A stretch of 64,000 nucleotides of DNA. It comes from Lysobacterales bacterium. Lineage in GTDB: Bacteria > Pseudomonadota > Gammaproteobacteria > Xanthomonadales > Rhodanobacteraceae. Every line of letters starts with the position of its first letter. Position 1 is the stretch's first letter. Position numbers and translations under genes: made by a program. The notes beneath the pieces were generated by a model. That model searched no databases. It saw only the letters and a program-made list of their open reading frames with translations, and was not told where the DNA came from. The stretch covers positions 248,001-312,000 of the forward strand of contig JADJHN010000003.1 in NCBI GenBank assembly GCA_016707485.1, written 5' to 3'. Shown piece by piece: positions 17,407-27,789 of this stretch.

Positions 17407-18462
17407 TCAGGCACCGCCCAGCCGCTCCATCCGGTAACTCCCGTCCAGGACGCGGCCAACCCATTGCTGGTGCGCCAAATACCAGTCAACGGTATTTGCC
17501 AGTCCCGATTCAAAGGATTCGGTCTGGTGCCAGCCGAGTTCGCGCTTGATCTTCGAGGCATCGATCGCGTAGCGCCGATCATGCCCGGGCCGATCCTTGA
17601 CGTAGGTGATCAGGGAATCCCGCTTGCGCCCGTCGGCCAGCGGCTGGCGCGCGTCGAGCAAGGCGCAGATCGTCCTCACGACATGGATGTTCTCGCGTTC
17701 AGCGTCGCCGCCGACGTTGTAAACCTCGCCGACGCGGCCGATTTCGAGAACGCGCAGTATCGCCCTGCAATGATCCTTCACATACAGCCAATCACGCACA
17801 TTGCGGCCGTCGCCATAGACCGGCAAGGCCTCGCCGACAAGCGCTTTCTGGATGATGAGGGGAATCAGCTTTTCCGGGAACTGGAAAGGCCCGTAATTGT
17901 TCGAGCAGTTTGTCGTCAGCACCGGCAAGCCGTAAGTGTGATGGAAGGCGCGCACGAGATGATCGGAAGCCGCCTTGGATGCCGAATATGGCGAATTCGG
18001 CTGGTACGGCGATTCCTCGGTGAACCTTCCGACCGGGCCAAGCGATCCGTACACTTCATCGGTCGACACGTGCAGGAAACGGAACGCATCCTGGCGCTCG
18101 AGCGGCAAGCCGCGCCAATAGGCGAGCGCGCATTCGAGCAGGTTCAAGGTGCCAACGACATTGGTCTGCACGAACTCGGCCGGGCCATCGATCGAGCGGT
18201 CGACGTGCGATTCGGCGGCGAAGTTGACGATTGCCACTGGCTGATGCGTGGTGAGGATGCCCTGCACGAGTGCGCGATCACCGATATCGCCATGCTCGAA
18301 GGCATAGTCCGGATGTCTGGCGACTTCGGCCAGCGTGTCGGGGTTGCCGGCATAGGTCAGCGCATCGAGGTTGACGATGCGGTAACCACCCAGGGCGAGC
18401 ACGTCGAGGATGAAATTGCCGCCGATGAAACCGGCACCGCCGGTGACCAGTACAGTTTTCAT
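17407..18462 (-). CDS. rfbB: dTDP-glucose 4,6-dehydratase
   Basis: 351 residues. The NAD loop GGAGFIGGNF is at residues 8-17. The catalytic TDE (VSTDEVYGSLG) and YSASKAASDHLV (Tyr-x3-Lys) are intact, and NCSNNYGPFQFPEKLIPL fits the sugar-nucleotide site. It converts dTDP-glucose to dTDP-4-keto-6-deoxyglucose for rhamnose and other O-antigen sugars. No rfbA, rfbC or rfbD gene lies within this window; the frame ends convergently to ispB. The 257 bases separating it from ispB hold no recognisable gene. Confidence 0.95.
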   Translation of the reverse strand: MKTVLVTGGAGFIGGNFILDVLALGGYRIVNLDALTYAGNPDTLAEVARHPDYAFEHGDIGDRALVQGILTTHQPVAIVNFAAESHVDRSIDGPAEFVQTNVVGTLNLLECALAYWRGLPLERQDAFRFLHVSTDEVYGSLGPVGRFTEESPYQPNSPYSASKAASDHLVRAFHHTYGLPVLTTNCSNNYGPFQFPEKLIPLIIQKALVGEALPVYGDGRNVRDWLYVKDHCRAILRVLEIGRVGEVYNVGGDAERENIHVVRTICALLDARQPLADGRKRDSLITYVKDRPGHDRRYAIDASKIKRELGWHQTESFESGLANTVDWYLAHQQWVGRVLDGSYRMERLGGA

Positions 18463-18596
18463 TGCGTTCGCTGATCCTTGTTGATCATCGGAAAATTGCC
18501 TTGCTGGAACCCTCGCGCCCAGGCAAGCCTGTGCGGACGCGATTGGACAAATCCTGCTGCCGCATCTTCATTGCTGCGCGCCGGATGGCAGGATAT

Positions 18597-19718
18597 TCAA
18601 ATCGCCTCCCCTTCGCTCGCGCGCACGGCGTAGAACCCGGCCACGAATGCATCCAGCCGGGACGCCTCGATCGCCGCACGCAGTCCGCGCATCAGTTCCT
18701 GGTAATGATGCAGATTGTGGATCGTGGCGAGTTGGCTGGCGAGAATTTCACCGCAGCGATCAAGATGGCGCAGGTAGGCACGACTGAATCCGGAGCGGCA
18801 GGTATAACAGGCGCAACCTTCCTCGATCACGCGGGTGTCGCGGGCGAACTTCGCGTTGCGGATGCGCAGGGTGCCGTACCGCGTGAACAGGAAGCCGTTG
18901 CGCGCATTGCGCGTCGGCATCACGCAATCGAACATGTCGACGCCACGGCGCACCGCTTCGACGATGTCCTCGGGCCGGCCCACGCCCATCAGGTAGCGCG
19001 GCTTGTCGGCAGGCAGGTGCGCCTCGATCGACTCCAGCGTCGCGTTGCGTTCTTCTTCCGGTTCGCCCACCGCGAGGCCGCCAATCGCATAACCGTCGAA
19101 TCCGATTTCGACCAGGCCATGCGCCGAGCGCTTGCGCAGATCGGGATAGACCGATCCCTGGACAATGCCAAACAGGGAATTCGGATTGCCGTGCTCGTCG
19201 AAGGCACGTCGCGACCGTGCCGCCCAGCGCAGGCTCAGCTCCATTGATTCCCGCGCCACCAGCTCGGTGGCCGGGTACGGCGTGCACTCGTCGAAAATCA
19301 TCGCGATATCGGAATCCAGCACCTGCTGGATGCGCATCGATTCCTCCGGACTCAGGAACACCTGCGCGCCATCCACCGGCGAGGCGAAGGTGACGCCCTC
19401 CTCGGTGATCCTGCGCTTGTGTGCGAGCGAGAAAACCTGGAAACCACCCGAGTCGGTCAGGATCGGCTTGTGCCAGCCGATGAAGCGATGCAGGCCGCCA
19501 AAGTCGCCAATGACATCAAGCCCCGGGCGCAGGAACAGATGAAAGGTGTTGCCGAGGATGATCTCGGCACCGGTCTCCTCGACATCCCGCGGCGTCATCG
19601 CCTTGACCGTGCCATACGTTCCAACCGGCATGAAAGCCGGCGTCTCGATCGTGCCACGCTGGAAAGTCAGGCGACCGCGACGGGCGGTGGAGTCGGTGGT
19701 CAGGGTTTCAAATTTCAT
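18597..19718 (-). CDS. tgt: tRNA-guanine (queuine) transglycosylase
   Basis: 373 residues. It starts MKFETLTTDSTARRGRLTFQRG. The base-exchange Asp region (TDSGGFQVFSL) and the second active Asp in MFDCVMPTRNARNG are present. The zinc site CACYTCRSGFSRAYLRHL plus a downstream His is intact. It swaps guanine-34 for preQ1 in GUN-anticodon tRNAs. The upstream gene is queA, which acts next on the same tRNA position. The start codon is preceded by a GGGAAT-type repeat instead of a Shine-Dalgarno sequence, which is unusual. Confidence 0.96.
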   Translation of the reverse strand: MKFETLTTDSTARRGRLTFQRGTIETPAFMPVGTYGTVKAMTPRDVEETGAEIILGNTFHLFLRPGLDVIGDFGGLHRFIGWHKPILTDSGGFQVFSLAHKRRITEEGVTFASPVDGAQVFLSPEESMRIQQVLDSDIAMIFDECTPYPATELVARESMELSLRWAARSRRAFDEHGNPNSLFGIVQGSVYPDLRKRSAHGLVEIGFDGYAIGGLAVGEPEEERNATLESIEAHLPADKPRYLMGVGRPEDIVEAVRRGVDMFDCVMPTRNARNGFLFTRYGTLRIRNAKFARDTRVIEEGCACYTCRSGFSRAYLRHLDRCGEILASQLATIHNLHHYQELMRGLRAAIEASRLDAFVAGFYAVRASEGEAI

Positions 19719-19723
19719 TTGAA

Positions 19724-19905
19724 CGGGAATAGGGAATGGAGAATGGGGAATGGGGAATCGTGAAGTCAGTCAACGCCTGACACACGGCTGGTTGAGGCGA
19801 GCATGTCTGGAATTCGATACCCGGATAATCAAAGCGTGAATCTTGCGACAGAATTTGCGGCTGTTGGTGTGCGCTTGCCTCTATCCATTCCCTGTTCCCT
19901 ATTCC

Positions 19906-19921
<16 letters not shown>
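19724..19921. repeat. GGGAAT-rich inverted repeat pair between queA and tgt
   Basis: The left arm at about 19724-19760 is a run of GGGAAT/GGGGAAT units. The right arm at about 19886-19921 is its approximate reverse complement (ATTCCC units). About 125 bases lie between, so the transcript can fold into a long hairpin. The left arm ends 5 bases from the tgt start codon. The same structure recurs between pheS and pheT. Confidence 0.8.
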
Positions 19922-20979
<1,058 letters not shown>

Positions 20980-21020
20980 TGTAGCCGACACGCCGCACTG
21001 CGGCTGTGCGCACGAAGTTG

Positions 21021-21623
21021 CTACAACCAGCCCTTCTGCCGCGCCAGCCGATAGGCCTCGATGCGATTGCTGACGCCGAGCTTGCCGATTGCCTCGGAAA
21101 GATAGTTGCGCACCGTGCCATGCGAAAGATTGAGCTGGGTGGCAATGTCGCCGGCACCCATGCCCTCTCCGGCCAGGCGCAGCACCTGGCGCTCGCGTTC
21201 ATTCAGCGGATCAGCCTCGGACCAGGCATCGACGGCGAGTTGCGGGTCAATCGAGCGCCCCCCGCGATGCACCTTGCGCAAGGCCTCGGCGAGGTTTTCC
21301 GCTGGCGCATCCTTGAGCAGGTAGCCGGCAACCCCGGCATCCAGCGCGCGACGCAGGAATCCGGGTCGCGCAAACGTGGTGACGATGACCACCTTGATCG
21401 GCAACTCGTGGCGCCGGATGCGCTGGGCAAGTTCCAGGCCGGTCAGTCCCGGCATTTCAATGTCGGTGACCAGCACGTCCGGTTGCAGGCGCTGCAGCTC
21501 GCGCCACGCGCTTTCGCCATCGGCGGCGGCACCGAGCACCTCGATGTCGGATTCGAGGCTGAGCAGCGCCGACAGCGCACCACGCACCATGGCCTGGTCT
21601 TCGGCAAGCAGTACGCGGATCAT
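21021..21623 (-). CDS. NarL/FixJ-type response regulator (DesR-like)
   Basis: 200 residues from the ATG of MIRVLLAEDQAMVRGAL; the longer frame to 21665 adds an atypical extension. The receiver domain at 1-118 has the acidic pocket, the phosphorylatable Asp in VLVTDIEMPGLTG, and the Lys in YLLKD. The LuxR helix-turn-helix at about 138-200 reads LNERERQVLRLAGEGMGAGDIATQLNLSHGTVRNYLS. It should be phosphorylated by the histidine kinase encoded upstream and probably controls the adjacent ABC exporter genes. Confidence 0.93.
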   Translation of the reverse strand: MIRVLLAEDQAMVRGALSALLSLESDIEVLGAAADGESAWRELQRLQPDVLVTDIEMPGLTGLELAQRIRRHELPIKVVIVTTFARPGFLRRALDAGVAGYLLKDAPAENLAEALRKVHRGGRSIDPQLAVDAWSEADPLNERERQVLRLAGEGMGAGDIATQLNLSHGTVRNYLSEAIGKLGVSNRIEAYRLARQKGWL

Positions 21624-21686
21624 CGACTGGGCAAGGCCTGCGGGTTCATCTGCGCAAAGTAGCAAATCCGCGGCGGCATGGCGTGC

Positions 21687-22880
21687 TCATTGCGCAGCCA
21701 GCGGCGGCGTGGCAAGCGGCGGCGCGGCTATCTCGCGTGGCGACGGCAACGGCAGGCGCACTTCGATGCGCGTGCCGACGCCGGATTTCGAATCGATGCG
21801 CAAGCTGCCAGCCAGCGCCTCGACGCGCTCACGCATGCCCGACAAGCCGTTGCCGGGGACGATGGCATTGCCGCGCCCATCATCACTGATGCTGAGGATG
21901 GCCTGGCCGTTTTCACTTTCCAGCTTCACCTCGGCGTTCGCCGCCCGCGCATGGCGCTGGATATTGGTGATCGCTTCACGCACGACAAGCGCGCATGCCG
22001 TCTCCACTTCGGCGGGCAAGGCGACATCACCAAACTCATACTGGAATGCGATGCCGTCGGACTCGAGCAACAACCGCGCCGAGGCCAGTTCCGAAGCAAG
22101 ACCGGCGGCACGGATTCCGCTCACCGCACGCCGCACCTGGGTCAGCGCATCGCGGGCGACCCGCGTCACATCGTCGATCTCGCGACGCGCCGCAGCCGGG
22201 TCGCGTTCGAACAGCTTTCCGGCCAGCTCCGATTTCAAGGCGACCAGTGACAGCGTGTGGCCGAGCAGATCGTGCAGGTCGCGACCGATGCGCTCGCGCT
22301 CGGCAAGCGCGGCGAGCCGCCGCACTTCGTCATGCGACAGCTTGAGTTCGGCACGCTTGCGCGCGTTTTCGCCGTAGAAATGGTTGCCGAAGAACACGGC
22401 CACGGCAATGATCGTGGTCAGCGCGAAGATGAAGATGGGGAAGCGGACGAGGACGATTTCCAGCAGAAAGGCAAGCAGGATGGCGGCCACCCAGAGCAGG
22501 CGCGAGGCCAGCCGATGCCCGATCTGCGCGACAAAGGCGACGGCGTAGATGACGTAGGTATTGGCGAAGGGATTCACCGGCAGCAGGAGGAAACCGAGCG
22601 CGGCAATCGCCAGCGTGTACGCGATCGGTGAGCGGCCGCCGCCCCAATGCGCCCTGAAATAGAGCGGCAGGAACACCGCAATCGTGGCCAGGGTCGGCCA
22701 CAGGATCCCGGGCGGCATGCCAACCCAGTACATTTCCGTCTTGCCTTGGTAATCAAACAGCGCCGGCATGAACAGGAACAGGAGAAAGCCGAGGTTGTAA
22801 AACGGAGCCCAGCCCAGTTGCAGTTCCTCGGGGATCAGGCGGCCACGCCAGTAATGAAGTGGTGTGTGCTGCGTCGTCAT
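21687..22880 (-). CDS. Membrane sensor histidine kinase (DesK/HPK7-like)
   Basis: 397 residues. There are about five to six transmembrane helices in the first 190 residues. The dimerisation helix has the phosphoacceptor His in ERERIGRDLHDLLGHTLS near residue 220. A HATPase domain follows with REAITNIQRHARA (N box), DDGRG and GLSGMRERV. The short intramembrane sensor suggests it reads membrane state or an antimicrobial stimulus. It forms a gene set with the response regulator and the ABC transporter upstream. Confidence 0.92.
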   Translation of the reverse strand: MTTQHTPLHYWRGRLIPEELQLGWAPFYNLGFLLFLFMPALFDYQGKTEMYWVGMPPGILWPTLATIAVFLPLYFRAHWGGGRSPIAYTLAIAALGFLLLPVNPFANTYVIYAVAFVAQIGHRLASRLLWVAAILLAFLLEIVLVRFPIFIFALTTIIAVAVFFGNHFYGENARKRAELKLSHDEVRRLAALAERERIGRDLHDLLGHTLSLVALKSELAGKLFERDPAAARREIDDVTRVARDALTQVRRAVSGIRAAGLASELASARLLLESDGIAFQYEFGDVALPAEVETACALVVREAITNIQRHARAANAEVKLESENGQAILSISDDGRGNAIVPGNGLSGMRERVEALAGSLRIDSKSGVGTRIEVRLPLPSPREIAAPPLATPPLAAQ

Positions 22881-22982
22881 CGTCAGCTCCTCATGCCGCG
22901 CTCAGGGCAGACTCTACAGGATCGCCGCGCGAGCGAACCGCGGCGTTCCGGTCGGTGACCGCGAGCAGATCCGTTGCTAGTT

Positions 22983-23747
22983 TCAGTCGGCTGCCTGCAG
23001 GCGACGCCGTGCCAGCACGAAACACGCAAGCATGACCACCGCAAGCACGAGCAGGTGTTGCCACAGCGGCCCACCAGCATCTCGACCGACCACCTTCAGC
23101 GCAATCTGCGCGAGGTGATACGAGGGCCACAGCGGCGCAGCCTTGGCAATCAAGGCCGGCAGGATCGACAGCGGCATCCACAAGCCGGAGAGAAAGGCCA
23201 TCGGCAGGTACAAGATGTTGACCACGGCCGGAGCCGCCGAGCCGGCAACAAGGCTGCCTATCCACAAGCCGATCGCGCAGAACGGCAACACGCCGAGCAC
23301 GTTGACGAGGAACAGCAGCAACCACTGGACGGGAGCCAGCGCAACGCCGGCCAAGGTCGCCGCGATGACTGCCAGCATGATCGAGATCAGGCTGGCGAAG
23401 ATCATCGCCATGGCCATTTTCGCCACCAGCAGCGCGGCCGGCGGCATCGGCAATGCCCGCTTGTAGCGTTGCAGGCCCTGCTCGCGTTCGATCGCGATGG
23501 TAACGCCGAAGCCGAACAGCGCCGAGCCCATGATGCCGAACACGCCATAGGTTGCCAGCAGGTACTGCGAGATCTCGCCGCCCGGCGAACGGTTCAGGAT
23601 CACGCCGAACAACAGGTAGAACAAGGAAGGAAACAGCAAGGTCGGCAAGACGAAGGACGGCGTGCGCCAAAGGCGCAGGAATTCATATTTCGCTTCGAGC
23701 AGGTAACTGCGCAGCGGATTGTGCGCCTGCAAGGCAATCGAGTTCAT
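22983..23747 (-). CDS. ABC-2 type transporter permease
   Basis: 254 residues from ATG 23747, which overlaps the stop of the ATPase gene by one base (TGATG). Six hydrophobic helices are visible, with the typical FEREQG-like element (IEREQGLQRYKRALPMPP) and the C-terminal signature FLSGLWMPLSILPA. It forms the membrane half of an exporter, probably of a lipophilic compound or drug. The two-component system lies 102 bases downstream and is likely part of the same unit. A longer overlapping frame upstream is a shadow of the ATPase gene. Confidence 0.92.
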   Translation of the reverse strand: MNSIALQAHNPLRSYLLEAKYEFLRLWRTPSFVLPTLLFPSLFYLLFGVILNRSPGGEISQYLLATYGVFGIMGSALFGFGVTIAIEREQGLQRYKRALPMPPAALLVAKMAMAMIFASLISIMLAVIAATLAGVALAPVQWLLLFLVNVLGVLPFCAIGLWIGSLVAGSAAPAVVNILYLPMAFLSGLWMPLSILPALIAKAAPLWPSYHLAQIALKVVGRDAGGPLWQHLLVLAVVMLACFVLARRRLQAAD

Positions 23748-24646
23748 CACGCGGCCTCCCGGGTCAGTTCGATGAATGCTTCGGCGAGGCCTGCTCTCTG
23801 CACTTCGAGATCGCTGAGCCCGGCATCTTCGGCCAGCAGGCGGCGCACCACCGATTCGGCAAGATCGGCAACGATGTCGATGCGGCCAGCTTCGAGGCGC
23901 GCGCTGCGCACGTGCGGCCAGTTGGCGATGTGCTCGGGATCGATCGACGACACGCAGCGGATGCGCCGTTGCGCCACATGCGCGCGGATCTCCTGCACCG
24001 ATCCCCTGGCAACCACGCGACCGTTGTTGAGCACGACGACGCGATCGGCCAGGCTCTCGGCCTCTTCCAGGTAGTGCGTGGTCAACAACACTGCGCAGCC
24101 TTCCGCGACCAGCTCGCGCATGGCCTTCCACAAACCCTGCCGCGCTTCAATGTCGAGTCCCGTTGTCGGTTCGTCGAGAAACAGCACGCGTGGCCGACCA
24201 CACAGGGCGAGGGCGAATTGCACGCGGCGCTGCTGGCCGCCGGAGAGCTTGCCGTAGCGGCGCTCGAGCAAGCCATCAAGACCGGCAAGGGCGACGCAGT
24301 CGGCGACGCTGCGCGGCGCAGGGTAGTAGCTGCGCGTCAAGTCAAGCAGTTCGCCCACCTTCAGCGTTTCCGGAATGCCTGCGCTTTGCAGCATGAGGCC
24401 GACCGTGCGCCGCGCGTCGAGATCCTGCGGCGGGCGACCGCCCAGATGAACCATGCCGGTATCGGCCTGCAGCAGGCCGAGCAGCAAACCGATTGCCGTG
24501 GTCTTGCCGGCACCATTCGGGCCGAGCAGGGCAAGCAGCTCGCCGCCATGCAGGGCAAGGTCGACGCCGTCGAGGGCAAGCTGCTTGCCGTAACGCTTGC
24601 TGGCGCCCCGCAACTCGGCCAGCGCGGGGATGGAAGAACTGGACAT
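23747..24646 (-). CDS. ABC transporter ATP-binding protein (DrrA/CcmA type)
   Basis: 299 residues from the ATG giving MSSSSIPALAELRGASKRYG. Walker A is LLGPNGAGKTTAIGLLLGLL, the signature KLSGGQQRRVQFALAL, Walker B VLFLDEPTTGLD, and the switch His is in LLTTHYLEEAESLADR. A C-terminal extension of about 80 residues matches the DrrA-type family. It powers the ABC-2 permease encoded immediately downstream. Confidence 0.95.
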   Translation of the reverse strand: MSSSSIPALAELRGASKRYGKQLALDGVDLALHGGELLALLGPNGAGKTTAIGLLLGLLQADTGMVHLGGRPPQDLDARRTVGLMLQSAGIPETLKVGELLDLTRSYYPAPRSVADCVALAGLDGLLERRYGKLSGGQQRRVQFALALCGRPRVLFLDEPTTGLDIEARQGLWKAMRELVAEGCAVLLTTHYLEEAESLADRVVVLNNGRVVARGSVQEIRAHVAQRRIRCVSSIDPEHIANWPHVRSARLEAGRIDIVADLAESVVRRLLAEDAGLSDLEVQRAGLAEAFIELTREAA

Positions 24647-24827
24647 GGATGATGCTCCTTCAGCGTGTGCCCATCCTGCCCGTGCGCAGCGCCAGGGCGC
24701 AGTCGCGCACATCAGGCATCTCGCCTGACAGGCGTCATGCGCAAGTGCCGCATGCGCTGCTGCCCGGCAGGCCCGCAGGAGCGCCCGGCGTGCGCGCGGG
24801 GGTACCGCGAATGGTGCCGATGTGATA

Positions 24828-24856
24828 CGCTTCGCAAAGCGGTTTTTCTTTTTTAA
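24828..24856 (+). promoter_or_regulatory. Hairpin plus T-tract in the leader of the aminotransferase gene
   Basis: A five-base-pair stem CGCTT/AAGCG with a CGCA loop is followed by GTTTTTCTTTTTT, about 70 bases before the aminotransferase ATG. No same-strand gene lies upstream, so it cannot simply end one. It may act as a weak attenuator, or it may just be a T-rich promoter element. The stem is short. Confidence 0.35.
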
Positions 24857-24925
24857 TCAATGGCTAAGGCCTGACTGCCCGCGACGTGACCCGGCGTGGG
24901 CTTTGTGCTTTTCGGGAGAATCACG

Positions 24926-26434
24926 ATGAATGCGTTGCTGGTGAAATTGCATGAGATGCGCGCAGCGGGCGCTGCAGCGAAAACCTCGGGCCTCGACGAC
25001 GCCGTCCTGGAAACCCTTGTCGGGAGCTACCCCGAGCTGGCCGAAGTCATCGATGCCGCCTATGCGGCATTTCTCGCCTTGCGCTCGAGTCGCGCTGACC
25101 TGCTCAAGCTCGATGAGAACGAGCAGATCCATGCCATCCAGGCCGATTACGTCAATTTCTATCCGGATGACGGAGTCAATCCCTACGTCGCCTTGAGTGC
25201 CCGCGGGCCGTGGATCGTCACCCTCAAGGGTGCAGTGATCCACGATGCCGGTGGCTACGGCATGCTCGGCTTCGGCCATGCACCCAAACCGGTGCTTGAT
25301 GTACTCGCACGCGCCCAGGTGATGGCCAACATCATGACGCCAAACCTCGCCCAGTTGCGCATGACCGAGGCGCTCAAGCGCGAGATTGGTCACACCCGCG
25401 GCGGTTCGCCCTACGCCCGCTTCCTGTGCCTGAACTCGGGTTCGGAAGCGGTTTCGCTGGCCGCGCGCATTACCGACGTCAACGCCAAGTTCATGACCGA
25501 TGAAGGCGCACGCCATGCCGGACGGGAGATCAAGCGCCTGGCCGTCAAGGGCGCTTTCCACGGCCGCACCGATCGTCCGGCGCTCTACTCCGATTCCACG
25601 CGCAAGGTCTATCAGCAGAATCTTGCCAGCTACCGCAACGAACGCAGCGTCCTCACTGTCGATGCCTACGACGTGGCGCAACTGCGCAAGGTGTTCGCCG
25701 ATGCCGACAGCAACGGCTGGTTCATCGAGGCCATGTTCCTGGAGCCGGTGATGGGCGAAGGCGACCCGGGCCGGGCGGTCACCGTCGAGTTCTACAAGGC
25801 CGCACGCGAGTTGACCAAGGCCCATGGCAGCCTCCTCCTGATCGACTCGATCCAGGCCGGACTGCGCGCGCACGGCGTGCTCTCGTTTGTCGACTATCCG
25901 GGCATGGAAGGCATCGATCCGCCGGACATGGAAACCTATTCCAAGGCACTCAATGCCGGGCAGTTCCCGCTTTCTGTGCTGGCCGTCAGCGAGCATGCGG
26001 CCGAGCTCTACAAGCGCGGCATCTACGGCAATACCATGACCAGCAATCCGCGCGCGCTCGATGTCGCCTGTGCGGTGCTGGAAATGCTCACCCCGGAAAT
26101 CCGCGCGAACATCCGCCTGCGCGGTCGCCAGTTCATCGACAAGCTGAACGCGCTGAAGGCGGAATTGCCCGGCTACATCACCAAGGTGCAAGGCACCGGT
26201 CTGCTGTTTTCCTGCGAGCTGTCGAATGACTTCAAGTGCTACGGCGCAAACAGCACCGAGGAATGGATGCGCGAACACGGTTATGGCGTGATCCACGGCG
26301 GCACCAATTCGTTGCGCTTCACGCCGCATTTTTCGATCAGCGAAGCCGAGGTCAACCTGCTCGTTGGCGGCGTCCGCCGAGCACTGATGGAAGGCCCGCG
26401 CAAGAATGCCGCCGATCGCGCCGAAGCGGCCTGA
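24926..26434 (+). CDS. Class III pyridoxal-phosphate aminotransferase
   Basis: 502 residues; GGGAGAA precedes the ATG at a good distance. Class III landmarks are LNSGSEAVSLAAR (phosphate-binding region), GAFHGRTDRPALYS, LLIDSIQAGLR (where DE-Q is more usual) and YSKALNAGQFPLSVL, whose Lys should form the Schiff base with PLP. The C terminus TGLLFSCELSND and GVIHGGTNSLRFTPHF complete the fold. It transfers an amino group between an omega- or alpha-amino donor and an oxo acid. The extra N-terminal 70 residues and DSIQ variant set it apart from ArgD/GabT, and the substrate cannot be called. Confidence 0.88.
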   Translation: MNALLVKLHEMRAAGAAAKTSGLDDAVLETLVGSYPELAEVIDAAYAAFLALRSSRADLLKLDENEQIHAIQADYVNFYPDDGVNPYVALSARGPWIVTLKGAVIHDAGGYGMLGFGHAPKPVLDVLARAQVMANIMTPNLAQLRMTEALKREIGHTRGGSPYARFLCLNSGSEAVSLAARITDVNAKFMTDEGARHAGREIKRLAVKGAFHGRTDRPALYSDSTRKVYQQNLASYRNERSVLTVDAYDVAQLRKVFADADSNGWFIEAMFLEPVMGEGDPGRAVTVEFYKAARELTKAHGSLLLIDSIQAGLRAHGVLSFVDYPGMEGIDPPDMETYSKALNAGQFPLSVLAVSEHAAELYKRGIYGNTMTSNPRALDVACAVLEMLTPEIRANIRLRGRQFIDKLNALKAELPGYITKVQGTGLLFSCELSNDFKCYGANSTEEWMREHGYGVIHGGTNSLRFTPHFSISEAEVNLLVGGVRRALMEGPRKNAADRAEAA

Positions 26435-26456
26435 TTACCCATCTCGTCGTGTAAAG

Positions 26457-26484
26457 AGAAGGCCCGCATCGCGGGCCTTTTCTT
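26457..26484. terminator. Rho-independent terminator between aminotransferase and pip genes
   Basis: A seven-base-pair GC stem (GGCCCGC / GCGGGCC) with a three-base loop ATC is extended by AA/TT pairs and followed by TTTTCTTTT. It ends the aminotransferase transcript and probably serves the convergent pip gene too. Confidence 0.88.
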
Positions 26485-26503
26485 TTGCCGACCGAGCGAT
26501 GGC

Positions 26504-27466
26504 TCAGCGAAAACGATCGGTGGCTTCGATCAACTCGTGGGTGATGCCGGGCTCAAGTGCCGAATGTCCGGCATCGGCGACGATGCGCAGGTCGGCTTGT
26601 GGCCAGGCCCGGTGCAGGTCCCAGGCGCTGCGTGCCGGGCAGACCACGTCGTAGCGGCCCTGCACGATCACCGCGGGAATATCCTTCAGGCGATGCGCAT
26701 TGCGCAGCAATTGATCGTCGTGCTCGAAGAACCCGCCATTGACGAAGTAATGGCATTCGATGCGGGCGAAGGCAAGGGCGAACTCTTCCTCGGCGGTGCC
26801 GTCGATATGATGTGGATCCTGCAGCAGGAAACTTGTGGATCCTTCCCACACCGACCAGGCCTTGGCAGCAGCCACGCGCACGGCTGCGTCAGCACTCGTC
26901 AGGCGGCGGTGATAGGCGCTCATCAGATCGCCATGCTCGGCTTCGGGAATGGCCGCCAGATAAGCCTCCCAGGCATCCGGATACAAGGCATCGCAACCTT
27001 TCTGGTAGAACCATTCGAGTTCCCGGCGACGCAGCATGAAAATGCCGCGCAAGACCATCTCGGTCACGCGCTGCGGATGCGTTTCGGCATAGGCCAGGGC
27101 CAGGGTCGATCCCCAGGAGCCGCCGAAAACCTGCCAGCGATCTATGCCCAAGAACTCGCGCAAGCGCTCGATATCGGCAACCAGGTCCCAGGTCGTGTTG
27201 TCGGTCAGCTCGGCGTGCGGGGTTGAACGCCCGCAACCACGCTGATCGAAGAGGATGATGCGGTAGTGCGCGGGATCGAAGAAGCGTCGCGTAGTCGGGT
27301 TGCAGCCGGCACCCGGGCCGCCGTGCAGGAAGACCACCGGCTTGCCCTTGGCATTGCCACATTGCTCGTAGTGGAGTCGATGCAGGGCGGAAACCTGCAG
27401 GGTGCCGGAATCGAAGGGTTCGATTTCCGGGTAAAGGCCGCGACGGCCGCTGGATTCAGTAATCAT
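26504..27466 (-). CDS. pip: Proline iminopeptidase
   Basis: 320 residues, the usual length of the S33 peptidase family. The oxyanion motif HGGPGAGCNPTTRRFFDP, the nucleophile elbow GGSWGSTLALAYAETHP, and the C-terminal Asp (QGRYDVVCPA) and His (DAGHSALEPG) make a complete catalytic triad on an alpha/beta-hydrolase fold. It removes N-terminal proline from peptides in the cytosol. The short N-terminal extension MITESSGRRGLYPEIEPFDSG is normal for the family. Confidence 0.95.
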   Translation of the reverse strand: MITESSGRRGLYPEIEPFDSGTLQVSALHRLHYEQCGNAKGKPVVFLHGGPGAGCNPTTRRFFDPAHYRIILFDQRGCGRSTPHAELTDNTTWDLVADIERLREFLGIDRWQVFGGSWGSTLALAYAETHPQRVTEMVLRGIFMLRRRELEWFYQKGCDALYPDAWEAYLAAIPEAEHGDLMSAYHRRLTSADAAVRVAAAKAWSVWEGSTSFLLQDPHHIDGTAEEEFALAFARIECHYFVNGGFFEHDDQLLRNAHRLKDIPAVIVQGRYDVVCPARSAWDLHRAWPQADLRIVADAGHSALEPGITHELIEATDRFR

Positions 27467-27639
27467 CCCTGTAGTCTAAGCCAACGCTGATCCGCTGACA
27501 CGAACGATGCCGCGTGAGCGTTGCCCGTGCCCGAAGTCTGGCACGCCAAGGCATCGCAGATCCCGCGCACTGAGCAGATTGGAGCAGGTGAGGCGGAATT
27601 GGGCCGGCGCGGAAATCGCGAGACGGCAAGAATCCGAAA

Positions 27640-27716
27640 TGGTCGGGGCGGCGGGATTCGAACCCACGACCCCCTGCCCCCCAGGCAGGTGCGCTACCAG
27701 GCTGCGCTACGCCCCG
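27640..27716 (-). tRNA. tRNA-Pro (GGG)
   Basis: 77 bases including an encoded CCA. The acceptor CGGGGCG pairs with CGCCCCG plus discriminator A. The anticodon loop CTGGGGG carries GGG, and the T-arm has GGTTCGAATCC. It follows the merR-ihfA block, as in related genomes. Confidence 0.97.
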
Positions 27717-27789
27717 ACGAAACGGATTCTTCTTGATATTGCGAGGGGCGCGGATTGTAGCAGGCTTGCCGCCAGCGCACCCACCTTCG

